The position numbers and the translations under genes are program-made. This document shows positions 1 through 8,409 of a stretch of DNA of 13,762 nt, in pieces. The DNA comes from Microcaldota archaeon (GTDB lineage: Archaea; Micrarchaeota; Micrarchaeia; Anstonellales; Anstonellaceae): the NCBI GenBank assembly GCA_026396355.1, contig JAPLWY010000086.1:2900-16661 (forward strand). Reading direction: 5' to 3'. Under the pieces are notes generated by a model. It worked only from the letters and a program-made list of their open reading frames with translations. It was not told the origin of the DNA and searched no databases. Each line of letters begins with the position of its first letter. Positions within the stretch are counted from its first letter, which is position 1.

Positions 1-2
1 AT

Positions 3-287
3 GGCGTCATTGGAGATAGTGCGGCATTGCCTGTGCCCTCGGCGGACGACAAGAAAGCCACGGTCAGTTACATGATGAGTGCTTATGAGCGTGTGAGAGA
101 AATCGGGGAACGTTTCCCAGAGGTCACGTTCCAAAGCCCTGGCACGGGCTGCGTGTTAGAGACCATGACAGTGGTGCCCAAGAATAAGATTACGCAGTTA
201 ATCGCGGATGGCAAGCTTGTTATATTGAAACCCATCAAAACTGCGGAAAAGCTAGCGCAAAAAAATCTTAACCGGATGAAAAACTAG
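3..287 (+). CDS. 3' end of an unrecognised protein (5' truncated by window edge)
   Basis: The reading frame is open from the first complete codon at position 3 to a TAG at 285-287, giving at least 94 residues, so the true start lies before the window. A TTG at 27 is a possible internal start but has no convincing ribosome binding site. The visible part is mixed alpha/beta. It has a helix-like stretch (SYMMSAYERVREIGERF), a Gly-Thr-Gly-Cys turn, and a basic C-terminal tail rich in Lys and Asn. I see no signal peptide or membrane segment. I do not recognise the family and assign no function. Frame 1, which begins with ATG at position 1, hits a TGA within about 25 codons and is not the gene. Confidence 0.55.
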   Translation, partial: GVIGDSAALPVPSADDKKATVSYMMSAYERVREIGERFPEVTFQSPGTGCVLETMTVVPKNKITQLIADGKLVILKPIKTAEKLAQKNLNRMKN

Positions 288-344
288 ACTGCACCATCAC
301 CTTTAATTATTTTTCATTCAGGATACGAATAGCTGAAGGAATGC

Positions 345-349
345 TATAA
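345..349 (+). promoter_or_regulatory. TATA-like box of the tRNA-Pro gene
   Basis: TATAA at 345-349 lies about 24 bp upstream of the mature tRNA 5' end at 371. This is the usual archaeal TBP-site spacing to a transcript start close to the tRNA. Assignment is by position and composition only. Confidence 0.5.
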
Positions 350-370
350 TGTGATAAAAAGTATGGGAAT

Positions 371-443
371 GGGGCAGTGGGCTAACCTGGTACGCTACCG
401 CGTTCGGGACGCGGTGATCTGTGTTCAAATCACAGCGGCCCCA
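371..443 (+). tRNA. tRNA-Pro (anticodon CGG)
   Basis: A full cloverleaf can be folded by eye. The acceptor arm is 371-377 with 436-442, discriminator A443. The anticodon stem is CCGCG (398-402) with CGCGG (410-414) around a 7-nt loop TTCGGGA, putting CGG (405-407) in the anticodon position, which reads the proline codon CCG. The T stem is CTGTG (419-423) with CACAG (431-435) around TTCAAAT. The D arm is short, three pairs, with the GG of the D loop at 389-390. CCA is not encoded. One acceptor pair is mismatched: A376 opposite G437. I see no intron in the anticodon loop. The 3' end is duplicated 87 bp downstream. Confidence 0.93.
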
Positions 444-445
444 CT
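430..445 (+). repeat. 16-bp direct repeat, copy 1 (tRNA 3' end)
   Basis: TCACAGCGGCCCCACT covers the 3' half of the T arm, the acceptor 3' strand, the discriminator and two flanking bases. An identical copy lies at 517-532. Duplication of a tRNA 3' end is the usual mark left by tRNA-targeted integration. Confidence 0.9.
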
Positions 446-516
446 AAAATGGGCTAGCGGTGCCGCTGTTTTCGCCCTGCTGGCGAAATCCGTCGCAGCC
501 CTCCGGGGCTACTCCG
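446..516 (+). other. Hairpin-rich insert between duplicated tRNA 3' ends
   Basis: This gene-free segment separates the two 16-bp repeats. It holds AGCGG/CCGCT around TG (456-467), a 7-bp stem TTTCGCC (470-476) with GGCGAAA (482-488) around a 5-nt loop, and AGCCC (497-501) with GGGCT (506-510). GCCGCTGT at 462-469 can pair with ACAGCGGC at 519-526 in the second repeat, enclosing the two inner hairpins in a branched fold, or with the same sequence at 432-439 in the tRNA. It has no credible ORF and no integrase. It could be a remnant of an integrated element, a MITE-like repeat, or a structured 3' trailer transcribed with the tRNA. Confidence 0.55.
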
Positions 517-532
517 TCACAGCGGCCCCACT
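517..532 (+). repeat. 16-bp direct repeat, copy 2 (duplicated tRNA 3' end)
   Basis: Identical over 16 bases to 430-445. It is followed at once by a T run, which the first copy lacks, so the original tRNA-terminator junction is probably the one at this copy. Confidence 0.9.
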
Positions 533-539
533 CTTTTTT
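533..539 (+). terminator. T-run terminator of the tRNA transcript
   Basis: CTTTTTT directly after the second tRNA 3'-end copy is a typical archaeal oligo-T termination signal. The first copy is followed by AAAATGGG and has none, so transcription probably reads through the insert to here. Confidence 0.5.
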
Positions 540-559
540 GTTTATTCTGAATACAGAAA

Positions 560-953
560 CTAGACTTGCTTGCTGGCGCGGGCTTGCTTTGAGCCAAGGT
601 TGTTCACTGCGCTGCCTACCAGGCTTTGCATGAAGGAAGTCAGGTCGACCTGAGTGCTGAATTCCTTTTTTGCCTTTGCCTCCTGGCTGAAAAGGGCGGA
701 ATAGACGTCTCTGGTGGTTGGCTTGCCCTCCTTTTTCGGGCACAAGTGCTTGCCGATCAAATCGACCAGCTGCCTGCCTTGGGTGGAGTTGGGGTCGGTG
801 GTTTGCACTCTTGCGTTCAAGAGTTATTAGGGCGGCTTGGACATTCCTGATTTCGGCTGGGGAAGAAGGCGCCATGAAGTCAAGGTTGCTCAGCGTTTTC
901 AATGCATCCGGAATTGATGGGTCGAATGGAGGTTCAAACGCTTGCCTTGCCAT
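560..953 (-). pseudogene. Small helical protein of unknown function, single frameshift
   Basis: Two overlapping minus-strand frames join into one protein of about 130 residues. The first starts at ATG 953 (MARQAFEPPFDPSIPDALK...) and runs to ...RNVQAALIT. The second continues ...LNARVQTTDPNSTQGRQLVDLIG and ends KQARASKQV at 560. The switch falls near 820-830, where one extra or missing base in CTAATAACTCTTGAAC explains the change. A TTG seven codons upstream (974) is an alternative start. The product looks soluble and helical, with a Lys/Ala-rich middle (SQEAKAKKEF), and has no membrane segment. I do not recognise it. It begins 42 nt after the ATPase stop on the same strand and may be cotranscribed with it. 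The lesion may be a sequencing error or real decay. Confidence 0.5.
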
Positions 954-995
954 GCTGTCATTTGCGAGCGCCAATTATTATTGCTTGCGCGCGGC

Positions 996-3506
996 TCAAA
1001 TCCACTTGAGCCTAAGCATTGCGGACTTTGCCAGCTGGGTAAGCACAAGGTAGGCAATCACCAGCCCGAAAAGGACAGGGTAGAAGGAGAGCGGAGGCGG
1101 GGCAAATCCGAAGAACGCGCCAATAGGGGTGGCAACTATTGCAATTCCCACCGCCACTATCAACAAGGTGAGGAACAGCAATCGCTTGGAGGGCCTGCTC
1201 TCCAGGAACGGTATCTTGTTGGTGCGTATGACATGCACGATGAGTGTTTGGGACATCAAGGACTCGATGAACCAGCCGGAGTGGAACAGCTGCTGCGAGC
1301 CAGACTGCCAGCCGAAAACAAACCACATGACGCCAAAGGTCAGGTAGTCGAAAATGCTGGAAATCGGGCCGATGAAAATCATGAAATTGCGTATCTTGTC
1401 TATGCGCCAGAACGCGGGCTTGGAAAGCGCCTCGGCATCCACGCTGTCAGTTGTCACGCCCAGCTGCGACATATCGTAGAGGAAGTTGTTCAGTATTATC
1501 TGGAGCGGGGCCATGGGCAGGAAGGGAATCAGTATGCTTGCCCCGACCATTGAGAACATGTTGCCGAAATTCGAGCTTGAGCCCATGTACAGGTATTTCA
1601 TGGTGTTTGAAAATGTGCGCCTGCCTTCATCCACGCCTTCGTAAAGGACGTGAAGGCTCTTGTGAAGGAGAATTATATCCGCAGAATCCTTTGCCACATC
1701 CACTGCGGAATCCACTGAAATCCCGACATCGGAGGTCTTGAGCGCGAGCGCGTCGTTTATCCCGTCGCCAAGATAGCCTACCACGTGCTTGTTGCGCTTG
1801 AGCGCGAGAATAATCCGCTCTTTTTGTATGGGCGAGACGCGCGCGAATATGGTGGTCTTTTCCACTATGACTGAAAGCGACTCGTCTGATGCGCGGTCCA
1901 GCTCCTCCCCGGTTATGACGCCTTTCACGTCAAGCCCGACCACCTGCGCTATTTTCTTGTTGACAAGCTCGTTGTCGCCGGAAATGATTTTTACCTCTAT
2001 GCCCCGCTTCATGAGCTCGGTGAGCAGCCGCCTTGTAGACCTGCTTGCCTGCCTGCGCGCGCCTGCTCGCAAGCGCCAGCACCCTAAAGCCGTCCATTGA
2101 AAGCAGGTCATAGAGCTTTTTCGCCTTTGCTTTTTCCTTGGGGCCGAATTTGCGGGCAATTCCCCGAAGATGGTAGCGCTCGCAGATATGGAGGACGGAT
2201 TCGGGCGAGCCTTTCGTGATTATCACGTGCTCGTGGCCGTCCTGCACCACCACGCTCATGCGCCTGCGCATGAAGTCGAACGGTATCTCGTCTATCTTTT
2301 TGACAGATGCGATTTTTTCCCTGCCAATCTCGGCATCATGCACCAGCACCGCGGCATCGAGAGGGTTTTTGAGCCCGGTCTGGAAGTGCGAGTTCAGGTA
2401 TGCCAGCCGGAGCACGCGCTTGTCTTCCAGCATTTCAATGTTCACATGGCGGACAAGCTCTATCCTGTCCTCGGTGAGCGTGCCTGTCTTGTCAGTGCAC
2501 AGGACATCCATTGCGCCAAGGTTCTGGATTGAGGGGAGAGGTTCTGGATTGAGGGGAGGCGCTTGACTATTGCCTCTTTTTTCGCCATGTTTTTCGCGCC
2601 CTGCGCCAGGTTTGCCGTGACAATGACCGGCAGCATCTCGGGGGCAAGCCCCACCGCCACTGCAAGCGAGAAGAGTATGGCGGACATCACGTCGTTTTTG
2701 GTGAAGAGGTTGATGAGGAAAATCGCGACCACGAGGACTATCACGAACTTGACCATCAGGCTGCTGTATTCGCGGATGCCCCGGTCGAATGCGGTCTCGG
2801 GCGCGCTCATCGAGAGCTGGCGCGAGATTTCGCCGAACTGCGTGTCCAGCCCGGTCTTCACCACCATGGCTTCTGCCGAGCCTGACACCACGCTGCTCCC
2901 CAGGAACACTGCGTTGTGCTTTTGCTGCACAGTGCATTTGTAAGGGGAGGGGTTGCTGAATTTTTCGACTGGGAGGGATTCGCCGGTAAGCGAGGCTTGG
3001 TTCACGAAAAAGTCCTTGCAGGTGATTATCCGGCAGTCTGCAGGCACCAGGTCGCCTGCCGAGAGGCGTATGATGTCGCCAGGCACTAAAAATTTAAGGG
3101 GTATTTCGCGGGAGCTCCCGTCGCGCACCACGGTTGCAGTGTTGCGTATCATTTTGCGGAGCTTTTCCGCGTCATTTCGCGCAGTGTATTCCTGGTAGAA
3201 TGAAAGGGACACGCTGACAAGCACCATCCCTGCAACTATGATGGCTGAGAGCACATTGTTCATGAGATAGGAGGCTATTGCAACGGTGATGAGAAGCGCC
3301 ATCAGGGGATTGATGAAATAGGAGAAGAACAGCAGGAGCGCGTTTCTTTTCTTTTTCGGGGCAAGCTCGTTCTTGCCGAAAACATGCTGCCTGCGCTCGG
3401 CGTCATGCTCTGAAATCCCCGAGGCTGAGGCGAAAAAGATCTCGAATGCCTTGTCCTGTGGGATTGCCCATGGCTCGATGCCCTTGAGGCTTTCGCGCGA
3501 GAACAT
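996..3506 (-). pseudogene. mgtA: MgtA/MgtB-type Mg2+-transporting P-type ATPase, broken in two places
   Basis: This family (P3B ATPases) imports Mg2+ across the membrane at the cost of ATP. From ATG 3506, residues 1-323 include two early membrane helices (about 57-80 and 85-104), the actuator TGES motif (174-177), and the family-typical VGLAPEMLPVIVTANLAQGA helix (285-304). After a frame change come the phosphorylation motif DKTGT (Asp codon 2491-2493), the KGSPE nucleotide-binding motif and DGFRVLALA. After a second break come SGDNE, the hinge GDGIND, and the C-terminal helices ending TNKIPFLESRPSKRLL. The first break is a 20-bp tandem duplication at 2520-2559; removing one copy restores IQNLGAMDVLCTDKTGT. 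The second, near 2025-2035, also lacks about 25 residues normally carrying the FLDPPK segment. As written it cannot make an intact pump. It is divergent from purB. Confidence 0.85.
2520..2559. repeat. 20-bp tandem duplication inside the ATPase gene
   Basis: GGTTCTGGATTGAGGGGAGA (2520-2539) is followed directly by a copy differing only in its last base (2540-2559). Twenty is not a multiple of three, so the extra copy shifts the frame between SIQNL and the DKTGT motif. Deleting one copy joins both frames exactly as the family requires. Confidence 0.95.
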
Positions 3507-3528
3507 GGGAATTGTTTTTGAGTGAAGG

Positions 3529-3536
3529 TATATATT
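3529..3536 (-). promoter_or_regulatory. TATA box of the ATPase gene (likely leaderless)
   Basis: TATATATT at 3529-3536 is centred about 26 bp upstream of the ATPase ATG at 3506, the archaeal TATA-to-start-site distance. Transcription would begin at or next to the start codon. No Shine-Dalgarno sequence is seen between them, which fits a leaderless mRNA. Confidence 0.55.
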
Positions 3537-3600
3537 GAGATTTGTCGCTTCCGGGGGCTGCGCTGCGAAATGCCCAAAAACCCACAGGCGAGAACCGATA

Positions 3601-3613
3601 TTCTTAAATTATG
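3601..3613 (+). promoter_or_regulatory. Candidate TATA box for the purB-glyA-folD-folC-purN unit
   Basis: TTCTTAAATTATG is the most A/T-rich element between the divergent starts on the plus strand. A start site about 25 bp downstream would give a leader of roughly 55 nt ahead of purB. I saw no riboswitch fold in that leader. Confidence 0.4.
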
Positions 3614-3689
3614 CTGCAGCAAGAACACTTGTGCCAGGGCAGAGTCGATAAAGCCGCTAGCCTCGGGACTTTGCCGGGAGGGTGTTTGC

Positions 3690-5009
3690 ATGGTCGTTTC
3701 GCCTATTGAAAGCAGGTACAAGACCGAGATGAACTCGCTTTTTGATGAGAATGCCAGGATAGCCTCATGGGTAGAGGTGGAAGTGGCGCTTGCGCGCGCG
3801 CATGCAAGGCTGGGAAACATCCCCAAAGAGGCTGCTGATGAGATTGCAATGGGCGCAAAAAGGGTAAGGCTCATCCGCGTCAACGAGATAGAGGCTGAGA
3901 TACACCATGACCTTATGGCAATGGTGCGCGCGCTCACTGAGCAGTGCGGAAAGTATGGCGGTTATGTTCATTACGGCGCAACTTCTTATGATATTGAGGA
4001 CACTGCGACTGGCTTGACCATGAAGCGCGCAATAGGGAAGATAAGTGAGAGACTGGAGAAAACCCGCGCAATCCTCCGGAAGCGCGCGCTTGAGACCAAA
4101 AAGCTGGTCTGCATCGGAAGGACGCACGGGCAGCATGCGGTCCCTACTACTTACGGCATGAAATTTGCAATCTGGTATACTGAGGCAGGAAGGGACCTGG
4201 AAAGGCTCTCGCAGGCTGAGAAGATGATTTCTGTGGGAAAGATGGCTGGCGCCACAGGCACAATGGCGACTTTTGGGGGCAGGGGAAGGAAAATACAATC
4301 CATGGTAATGAAAGAGCTGGGGCTGGAGCCTGCCGAGGTTTCAAACCAAGTTGTGCAGAGGGACAGGCATGCACAGGTGATATTCGCGCTCGCGCTTACC
4401 GCAGCAACGCTTGAAAAAATGGCAAAGGAACTGCGCAACCTGCAGAGAAGCGAAATACTGGAAGTTGCCGAGCCTTTCTCCTCCAAGCAGGTGGGCTCGT
4501 CCACCATGCCGCAGAAGAGGAACCCGCACAAGTCGGAAAGAATTTGCTCGCTTGCGAGATTGGTAAGAGGGAATGTGGCAGTTGCAATGGAGAACATTGC
4601 GCTTGAGCATGAGCGCGACTTGACCAATTCTGCAAACGAAAGGTTCATTTTCGCGGACAGCTTCATACTCACAGACTACATGCTCTCTGAAATGAACAGG
4701 CTGCTCGAGGGGCTGGTGTTCTTCCCGGAAAACATTGAAAGGAACCTTGCGCTCACCGGAGGCGCGGTGCTTTCCGAGCGCGTGATGATTGCGCTTGTTG
4801 GAAAGGGAATGGGAAGGCAGGATGCGCATGAGCTCATGAGAAATTGCAATGTCGAGGCTTTCGAAGGGAAGAAAAAGCTTCTCGAGGTGCTTTGCGCAAG
4901 AAAGGAAGTGACAAAGCTCATTCCAAAGCAAGAGCTTGCGCGATTGTTTGACCCGCACACTTACATTGGAGAGGCAGTTGAAATAGTCGAGGAAGCAGTG
5001 AAAGAATAA
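3690..5009 (+). CDS. purB: Adenylosuccinate lyase
   Basis: PurB cleaves fumarate from SAICAR and from adenylosuccinate, so it serves both IMP synthesis and the IMP-to-AMP branch. The 439-residue product has the usual family length. It shows [12 protein letters not shown] (94-105), the [12 protein letters not shown] histidine motif (143-154), QRDRHA (223-228), and the fumarase/aspartase-superfamily signature [11 protein letters not shown] (269-279) carrying the catalytic serine loop. I chose ATG 3690 because GGGAGGGTG ends 5 nt upstream and the following [14 protein letters not shown] matches normal PurB N-termini. The frame stays open upstream to 3522, but that stretch is not family-like and spans the promoter. 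It is the first gene of the folate/purine cluster, 11 nt before glyA. It appears complete, with no lesion seen. Confidence 0.96.
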   Translation: MVVSPIESRYKTEMNSLFDENARIASWVEVEVALARAHARLGNIPKEAADEIAMGAKRVRLIRVNEIEAEIHHDLMAMVRALTEQCGKYGGYVHYGATSYDIEDTATGLTMKRAIGKISERLEKTRAILRKRALETKKLVCIGRTHGQHAVPTTYGMKFAIWYTEAGRDLERLSQAEKMISVGKMAGATGTMATFGGRGRKIQSMVMKELGLEPAEVSNQVVQRDRHAQVIFALALTAATLEKMAKELRNLQRSEILEVAEPFSSKQVGSSTMPQKRNPHKSERICSLARLVRGNVAVAMENIALEHERDLTNSANERFIFADSFILTDYMLSEMNRLLEGLVFFPENIERNLALTGGAVLSERVMIALVGKGMGRQDAHELMRNCNVEAFEGKKKLLEVLCARKEVTKLIPKQELARLFDPHTYIGEAVEIVEEAVKE

Positions 5010-5020
5010 AGGGGGAGAAT

Positions 5021-6265
5021 ATGTCATTTGTCCAAAAAACAGACCCGGAAATCTACGGAATACTGCGAAGCGAGCTTAAGCGCCAGAGAGAGGGCCTCGA
5101 GCTCATTCCTTCGGAAAACTTCACCTCGCTTGCCGTGATGGAGGCGCAGGGAAGCGTGTTCACCAATAAGTATTCAGAAGGATACCCGGGCAAGCGTTAT
5201 TATGGGGGCAATGAGTTTGCAGACAAGTCAGAGTCGCTCGCAATCGAGCGCGCTAAAAAGATATTCCACGCAGACCATGCCAATGTGCAGCCGCATGCAG
5301 GCTCGCAGGCGAATATGGCTGCTTATTTTGCGCTTTTGCAGCCTGGGGACAAGATAATGGGGCTCAACCTTTCCTCAGGAGGGCACCTCACGCATGGCTC
5401 GCCTGTAAATTTTTCGGGAAAGCAATACAAAATAGTACCTTACAATGTTGACCCGAAAACGCATTTGTTGGACTTTGAGGTTATTGAAAAGCAGGCAATG
5501 GAAGAAAAGCCGGCGCTAATTGTTGCGGGCTTCACTGCTTACCCAAGGCAGGTGGACTTCAAGCGCTTTGCAGAAATAGCAAAAAGCTGCGGCGCTAAGC
5601 TCATGGTGGACATGGCGCACATTGCCGGGCTTATTGCAGGAGGCGCGCACGCCCAGCCTTTCCCGCATGCTGATGTTGTCACTACGACTACGCACAAAAC
5701 TTTGAGGGGGCCAAGAGGCGCGCTCATACTTTGCAGGCAGGAACACCAAGTGCTGATTGACAAGGCAGTTTTCCCGGGCTTGCAGGGAGGACCGCTTGAC
5801 CATGCAATTGCGGCGAAGGCGGTTTGCTTCCATGAGGCAGCACAGCCTGAGTTTTCCAAATATGCGCACAGTGTGGTGAAGAACGCAAGAGCAATGGCAG
5901 ATGAGATGATGGCGCAGGGGATAGTGCTGGTTTCAGGAGGAACTGACACGCATTTGCTGTTAGTTGACTTGCGCAACCTGAATATTACGGGAAAGGAGGC
6001 GCAGCTGGCACTTGACGAGGCAGGCATAACCTGCAACAAGAACACTGTGCCATATGACACGCAGTCCCCCTTTGTCACTTCAGGAATACGCCTCGGCACT
6101 CCGGCGCTCACTTCAAGAGGGATGGGAGAGGGAGAAATGCGCGAGATTGCGCGCATGATTAAGCGCGTGTGCTCTGCTCATACTGATGTTGAGCTGAAGA
6201 AGAAAGTAAGGCAGGAAGTGCTGGAGATGACTGCAAAGTTCCCGCTTTATCCAGAGCTTTGCTAG
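5021..6265 (+). CDS. glyA: Serine hydroxymethyltransferase
   Basis: This cytosolic PLP enzyme interconverts serine plus THF with glycine plus 5,10-methylene-THF, the main entry of one-carbon units. The 414-residue product has full family length. Motifs: ELIPSENF (27-34), [15 protein letters not shown] (49-63), the cofactor-contacting MVDMAH (195-200), the PLP lysine K226 in [15 protein letters not shown], the [13 protein letters not shown] segment (306-318), and [14 protein letters not shown] (354-367). GGGGGAG at 5011-5017 lies just before the ATG. It sits between purB and folD with short gaps, so cotranscription is likely. The substrate could be THF or, as in some archaea, a modified pterin. 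Neighbouring folate-type FolD, FolC, cyclo-ligase and PurN make THF more likely. Confidence 0.97.
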   Translation: MSFVQKTDPEIYGILRSELKRQREGLELIPSENFTSLAVMEAQGSVFTNKYSEGYPGKRYYGGNEFADKSESLAIERAKKIFHADHANVQPHAGSQANMAAYFALLQPGDKIMGLNLSSGGHLTHGSPVNFSGKQYKIVPYNVDPKTHLLDFEVIEKQAMEEKPALIVAGFTAYPRQVDFKRFAEIAKSCGAKLMVDMAHIAGLIAGGAHAQPFPHADVVTTTTHKTLRGPRGALILCRQEHQVLIDKAVFPGLQGGPLDHAIAAKAVCFHEAAQPEFSKYAHSVVKNARAMADEMMAQGIVLVSGGTDTHLLLVDLRNLNITGKEAQLALDEAGITCNKNTVPYDTQSPFVTSGIRLGTPALTSRGMGEGEMREIARMIKRVCSAHTDVELKKKVRQEVLEMTAKFPLYPELC

Positions 6266-6275
6266 GGGTGCGAAA

Positions 6276-7112
6276 ATGGCTGGCAAAATAATCGACGGGA
6301 AGAAAATCGCGGATGCCATGCTTGAGGCTGCAAAGCTTCGCGTGGCAAAGCTTTCGAAAAAGCCCTGCCTTGCCATTGTGATTGCAGGGGATGACCCTGC
6401 CTCGCTTGTATACACCAAGAAAAAGCATGATGCGTGCGCGCGGGTGGGAATCGAGTCGAGGAATGTGAAACTCCCAGCAAGCGCAAGCGAGAAGGAGATA
6501 ATTTCCGAAGTGAAAAAGCTCAATTCAGATAGGGGAGTGGACGGAATACTGGTGCAGCTTCCGCTTCCAGATGGGATTGATGAGGATGCTGTGCTTTCTT
6601 CCGTCGCGCTTGAGAAAGATGTTGATGGGTTCCATGCCGAGAATTTCGGGAGGCTGGCATTGGGCATTGGGAAAATCGCGCCTTGCACCCCAAAAGGAGT
6701 GATGCACCTTCTTAAGGAAAGCGGAGTTTCGGTTTCTGGGAAAAATGCAGTGGTGATTGGCAAGAGCAGGATAGTGGGAAAGCCCCTTGCCCTGCTTCTT
6801 TTGAACGAGGGAGCGACAGTTACTGTGTGCCATTCCAAAACCAGGGACTTGGCAACACACACTCGTGGAGCAGACATAATTTGCTCTGCTGTTGGAAAGC
6901 CGCGCCTTGTCACAGCAGACATGGTGAAAGAGGGCGCAGTGGTGATTGACATTGGCACCAGCAAGGAGAATGAGAAGCTGATTGGAGATGTGGACTTTGA
7001 GAAAGTGAAGGAAAAAGCCGCACTCATCACGCCTGTGCCTGGCGGAGTGGGACCGATGACAATTGCAATGCTTATTGAGAATACCTTGATTTGCCATCAG
7101 AACAGGAAGTGA
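6276..7112 (+). CDS. folD: Bifunctional methylene-THF dehydrogenase / methenyl-THF cyclohydrolase
   Basis: FolD oxidises 5,10-methylene-THF to methenyl-THF and hydrolyses it to 10-formyl-THF, the donor used by the PurN domain encoded downstream. All 278 residues align in outline with the family. Catalytic Tyr46 and Lys50 sit in SLVYTKKKHDACARVGI. VQLPLP is at 93-98, DVDGFH at 115-120 and APCTPKGV at 135-142. The dinucleotide-binding GKSRIVGKP is at 162-170, and PVPGGVGPMTIAML at 253-266. GGGGTG lies 5 nt before the ATG, 10 nt after the glyA stop. Its stop overlaps the possible folC GTG at 7109 (GTGA overlap), pointing to coupled translation. It appears intact. Confidence 0.97.
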   Translation: MAGKIIDGKKIADAMLEAAKLRVAKLSKKPCLAIVIAGDDPASLVYTKKKHDACARVGIESRNVKLPASASEKEIISEVKKLNSDRGVDGILVQLPLPDGIDEDAVLSSVALEKDVDGFHAENFGRLALGIGKIAPCTPKGVMHLLKESGVSVSGKNAVVIGKSRIVGKPLALLLLNEGATVTVCHSKTRDLATHTRGADIICSAVGKPRLVTADMVKEGAVVIDIGTSKENEKLIGDVDFEKVKEKAALITPVPGGVGPMTIAMLIENTLICHQNRK

Positions 7113-7117
7113 GAGAT

Positions 7118-8388
7118 GTGCCAATCACCTACCAGCAGGCACTTGAAAAAATCTACGAGCTTGATAAGTTCGGAAGCAGACTTGGGCTGTCGAGAATCCG
7201 CGCAATCCTAAAGGAGCTTGGAACCCCCCAGAAAAATTACAAGTGCGTGCTTGTGGCTGGAAGCAATGGAAAAGGCTCGACAGTTGAGATGATTGGCTCC
7301 ATTCTGCAGGAAAATGGCGCAAAGGTCGGCACTTATTTTTCGCCCCAGATTGAGAAATTCCCTGAAAGGGCAAGGGTGAATGGGGAATGCGCGAGCAAAA
7401 GAGAAATAGTTGATGCTTACCAGAAAGTCTCGCGCGCTTGCGAGAAAGTTGCGCCTGACGCCACTTTTTTCGAGGTTGTCACTGCAATGGCGCTTGTCAT
7501 TTTCAGGAAAAGGAAGGTGAAATTCGCAGTTCTTGAGGCCGGGCTTGGGGGAAGGCTGGATGCTCTGGGCTGGGAAAAACAATTGCGAAAATAGCGCGGG
7601 AAAAATGCGGCATTGCCAGGGGCAACCGCCCCCTTGTGTGCGGGCTGGTTGCAAAAGAGGCTGCGCATGAGATAGGGAAGGTTTGCCACAGGTTGGGGGC
7701 AATTCCTGTTTTTATTGGGAAAGAAGTGTCGGTTACTGACTTGCGCGAAGATGGCGGGCGCTATTCATTTCATTCCAGGTTCCACGGAAAGGCGTATTCT
7801 GTCTCGCTTGCGGCAGGCGGGGAATTCCAGGTGTCAAATGCCTGCGCAGCGCTTGCCGCATGCTCGCTTCTTTCAGCGAGCAGGGGCGCAATTGAGGAAG
7901 GGCTGGCAAAAGCAGCTCCAAAATTCCGCTTCTGGAAAATTTCCAGTTCCCCGCTTGTGATTGCGGACTGCGCGCACAACCCAGAAGCTGCGTGCGCGCT
8001 TGCAAACGAAGTTGCAAAAATCTCGGTGCAGGGGAAAAGGGTGCTGTTGTTCTCTGCAATGAAGGATAAGGAGTATGCCAAAAATCTCCTCATGCTTGCG
8101 CCGGAGTTTGAGAGCCTGGTGATTACCGAGGTTGCGCTGGAGAGAGGGGCGAGCCTGAAGGCGCTTGCAAGTGCGGCCAGGAGAGTGGGAGGCGCAATAA
8201 GGATTAAAAGTGCGAAAAGGGCGCTTTCATTGGCAAAAAAGCGCGCAGGAAGGCAGGGGCTGGTGGTGATTGCCGGCTCAATCTACCTGCTTGCCGAGCT
8301 TTTCGGTAAGGATGAAAAAGTCTGCGGACAGGCTTTTTCAGCATTGGAATCGAAATTCCAATACAATAAAATAAGGATAGCACAATAA
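7118..8388 (+). pseudogene. folC: Folylpolyglutamate synthase / dihydrofolate synthase, internal loss with frameshift
   Basis: FolC adds glutamates to (dihydro)folate with ATP. Frame 1 from GTG 7118 reads PITYQQALEKIYELDKFGSRLG, a standard FolC N-terminus. It has the P-loop VAGSNGKGST (46-55) and YFSPQIEKFPERARVNG (73-89), then LEAGLGGRLDA (139-149) before ending in a TAG at 7592. From about 7570 another frame continues exactly as the family does: LGKTIAKIAREKCGI, later VIADCAHNPEA and a C-terminal domain to TAA 8388. Missing between them are about 20 residues that normally carry TNxxxPxVSVITNIGLDH, including a metal-binding His. One deletion of roughly 60-65 bp explains both the gap and the frame change. 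Alternative starts are TTG 7091 and GTG 7109. As written it is probably inactive, unless the assembly is wrong here. Confidence 0.85.
8343..8362 (+). other. Perfect 8-bp hairpin near the folC 3' end
   Basis: ATTGGAAT and ATTCCAAT flank a CGAA loop, 26 nt before the folC stop and about 48 nt before the next start codon. It has no following T run, so it is not an obvious terminator. It could be an RNA processing or stability element, or chance. Confidence 0.35.
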
Positions 8389-8409
8389 CTACATTGCAGA
8401 GGATGAAAA

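Noticed and set aside
351..563. Plus-strand 70-codon frame through the tRNA and its insert
   Set aside because: It overlaps the tRNA itself and translates structured RNA and hairpins; no protein-like character.
2020..2560. Programmed ribosomal frameshifting in the ATPase gene
   Set aside because: There is no slippery heptamer with downstream structure at either break. One break is an exact tandem duplication and the other lacks residues, which frameshifting would not explain.
3522..3689. N-terminal extension of PurB to ATG 3522
   Set aside because: The extension covers the promoter region, is not PurB-like, and ATG 3690 has a good ribosome site.
3614..3689. Folate (THF) or purine riboswitch in the purB leader
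   Set aside because: I looked for a conserved-looking multi-helix fold and saw none; the leader is short.
4341..5027. Minus-strand open frames opposite purB and glyA
   Set aside because: Antisense to well-supported enzymes; no ribosome site or family features.
6113..7030. Minus-strand open frame (305 aa) opposite folD
   Set aside because: Ser/Phe-rich translation typical of antisense to a Lys/Glu/Gly-rich gene; folD is intact on the other strand.
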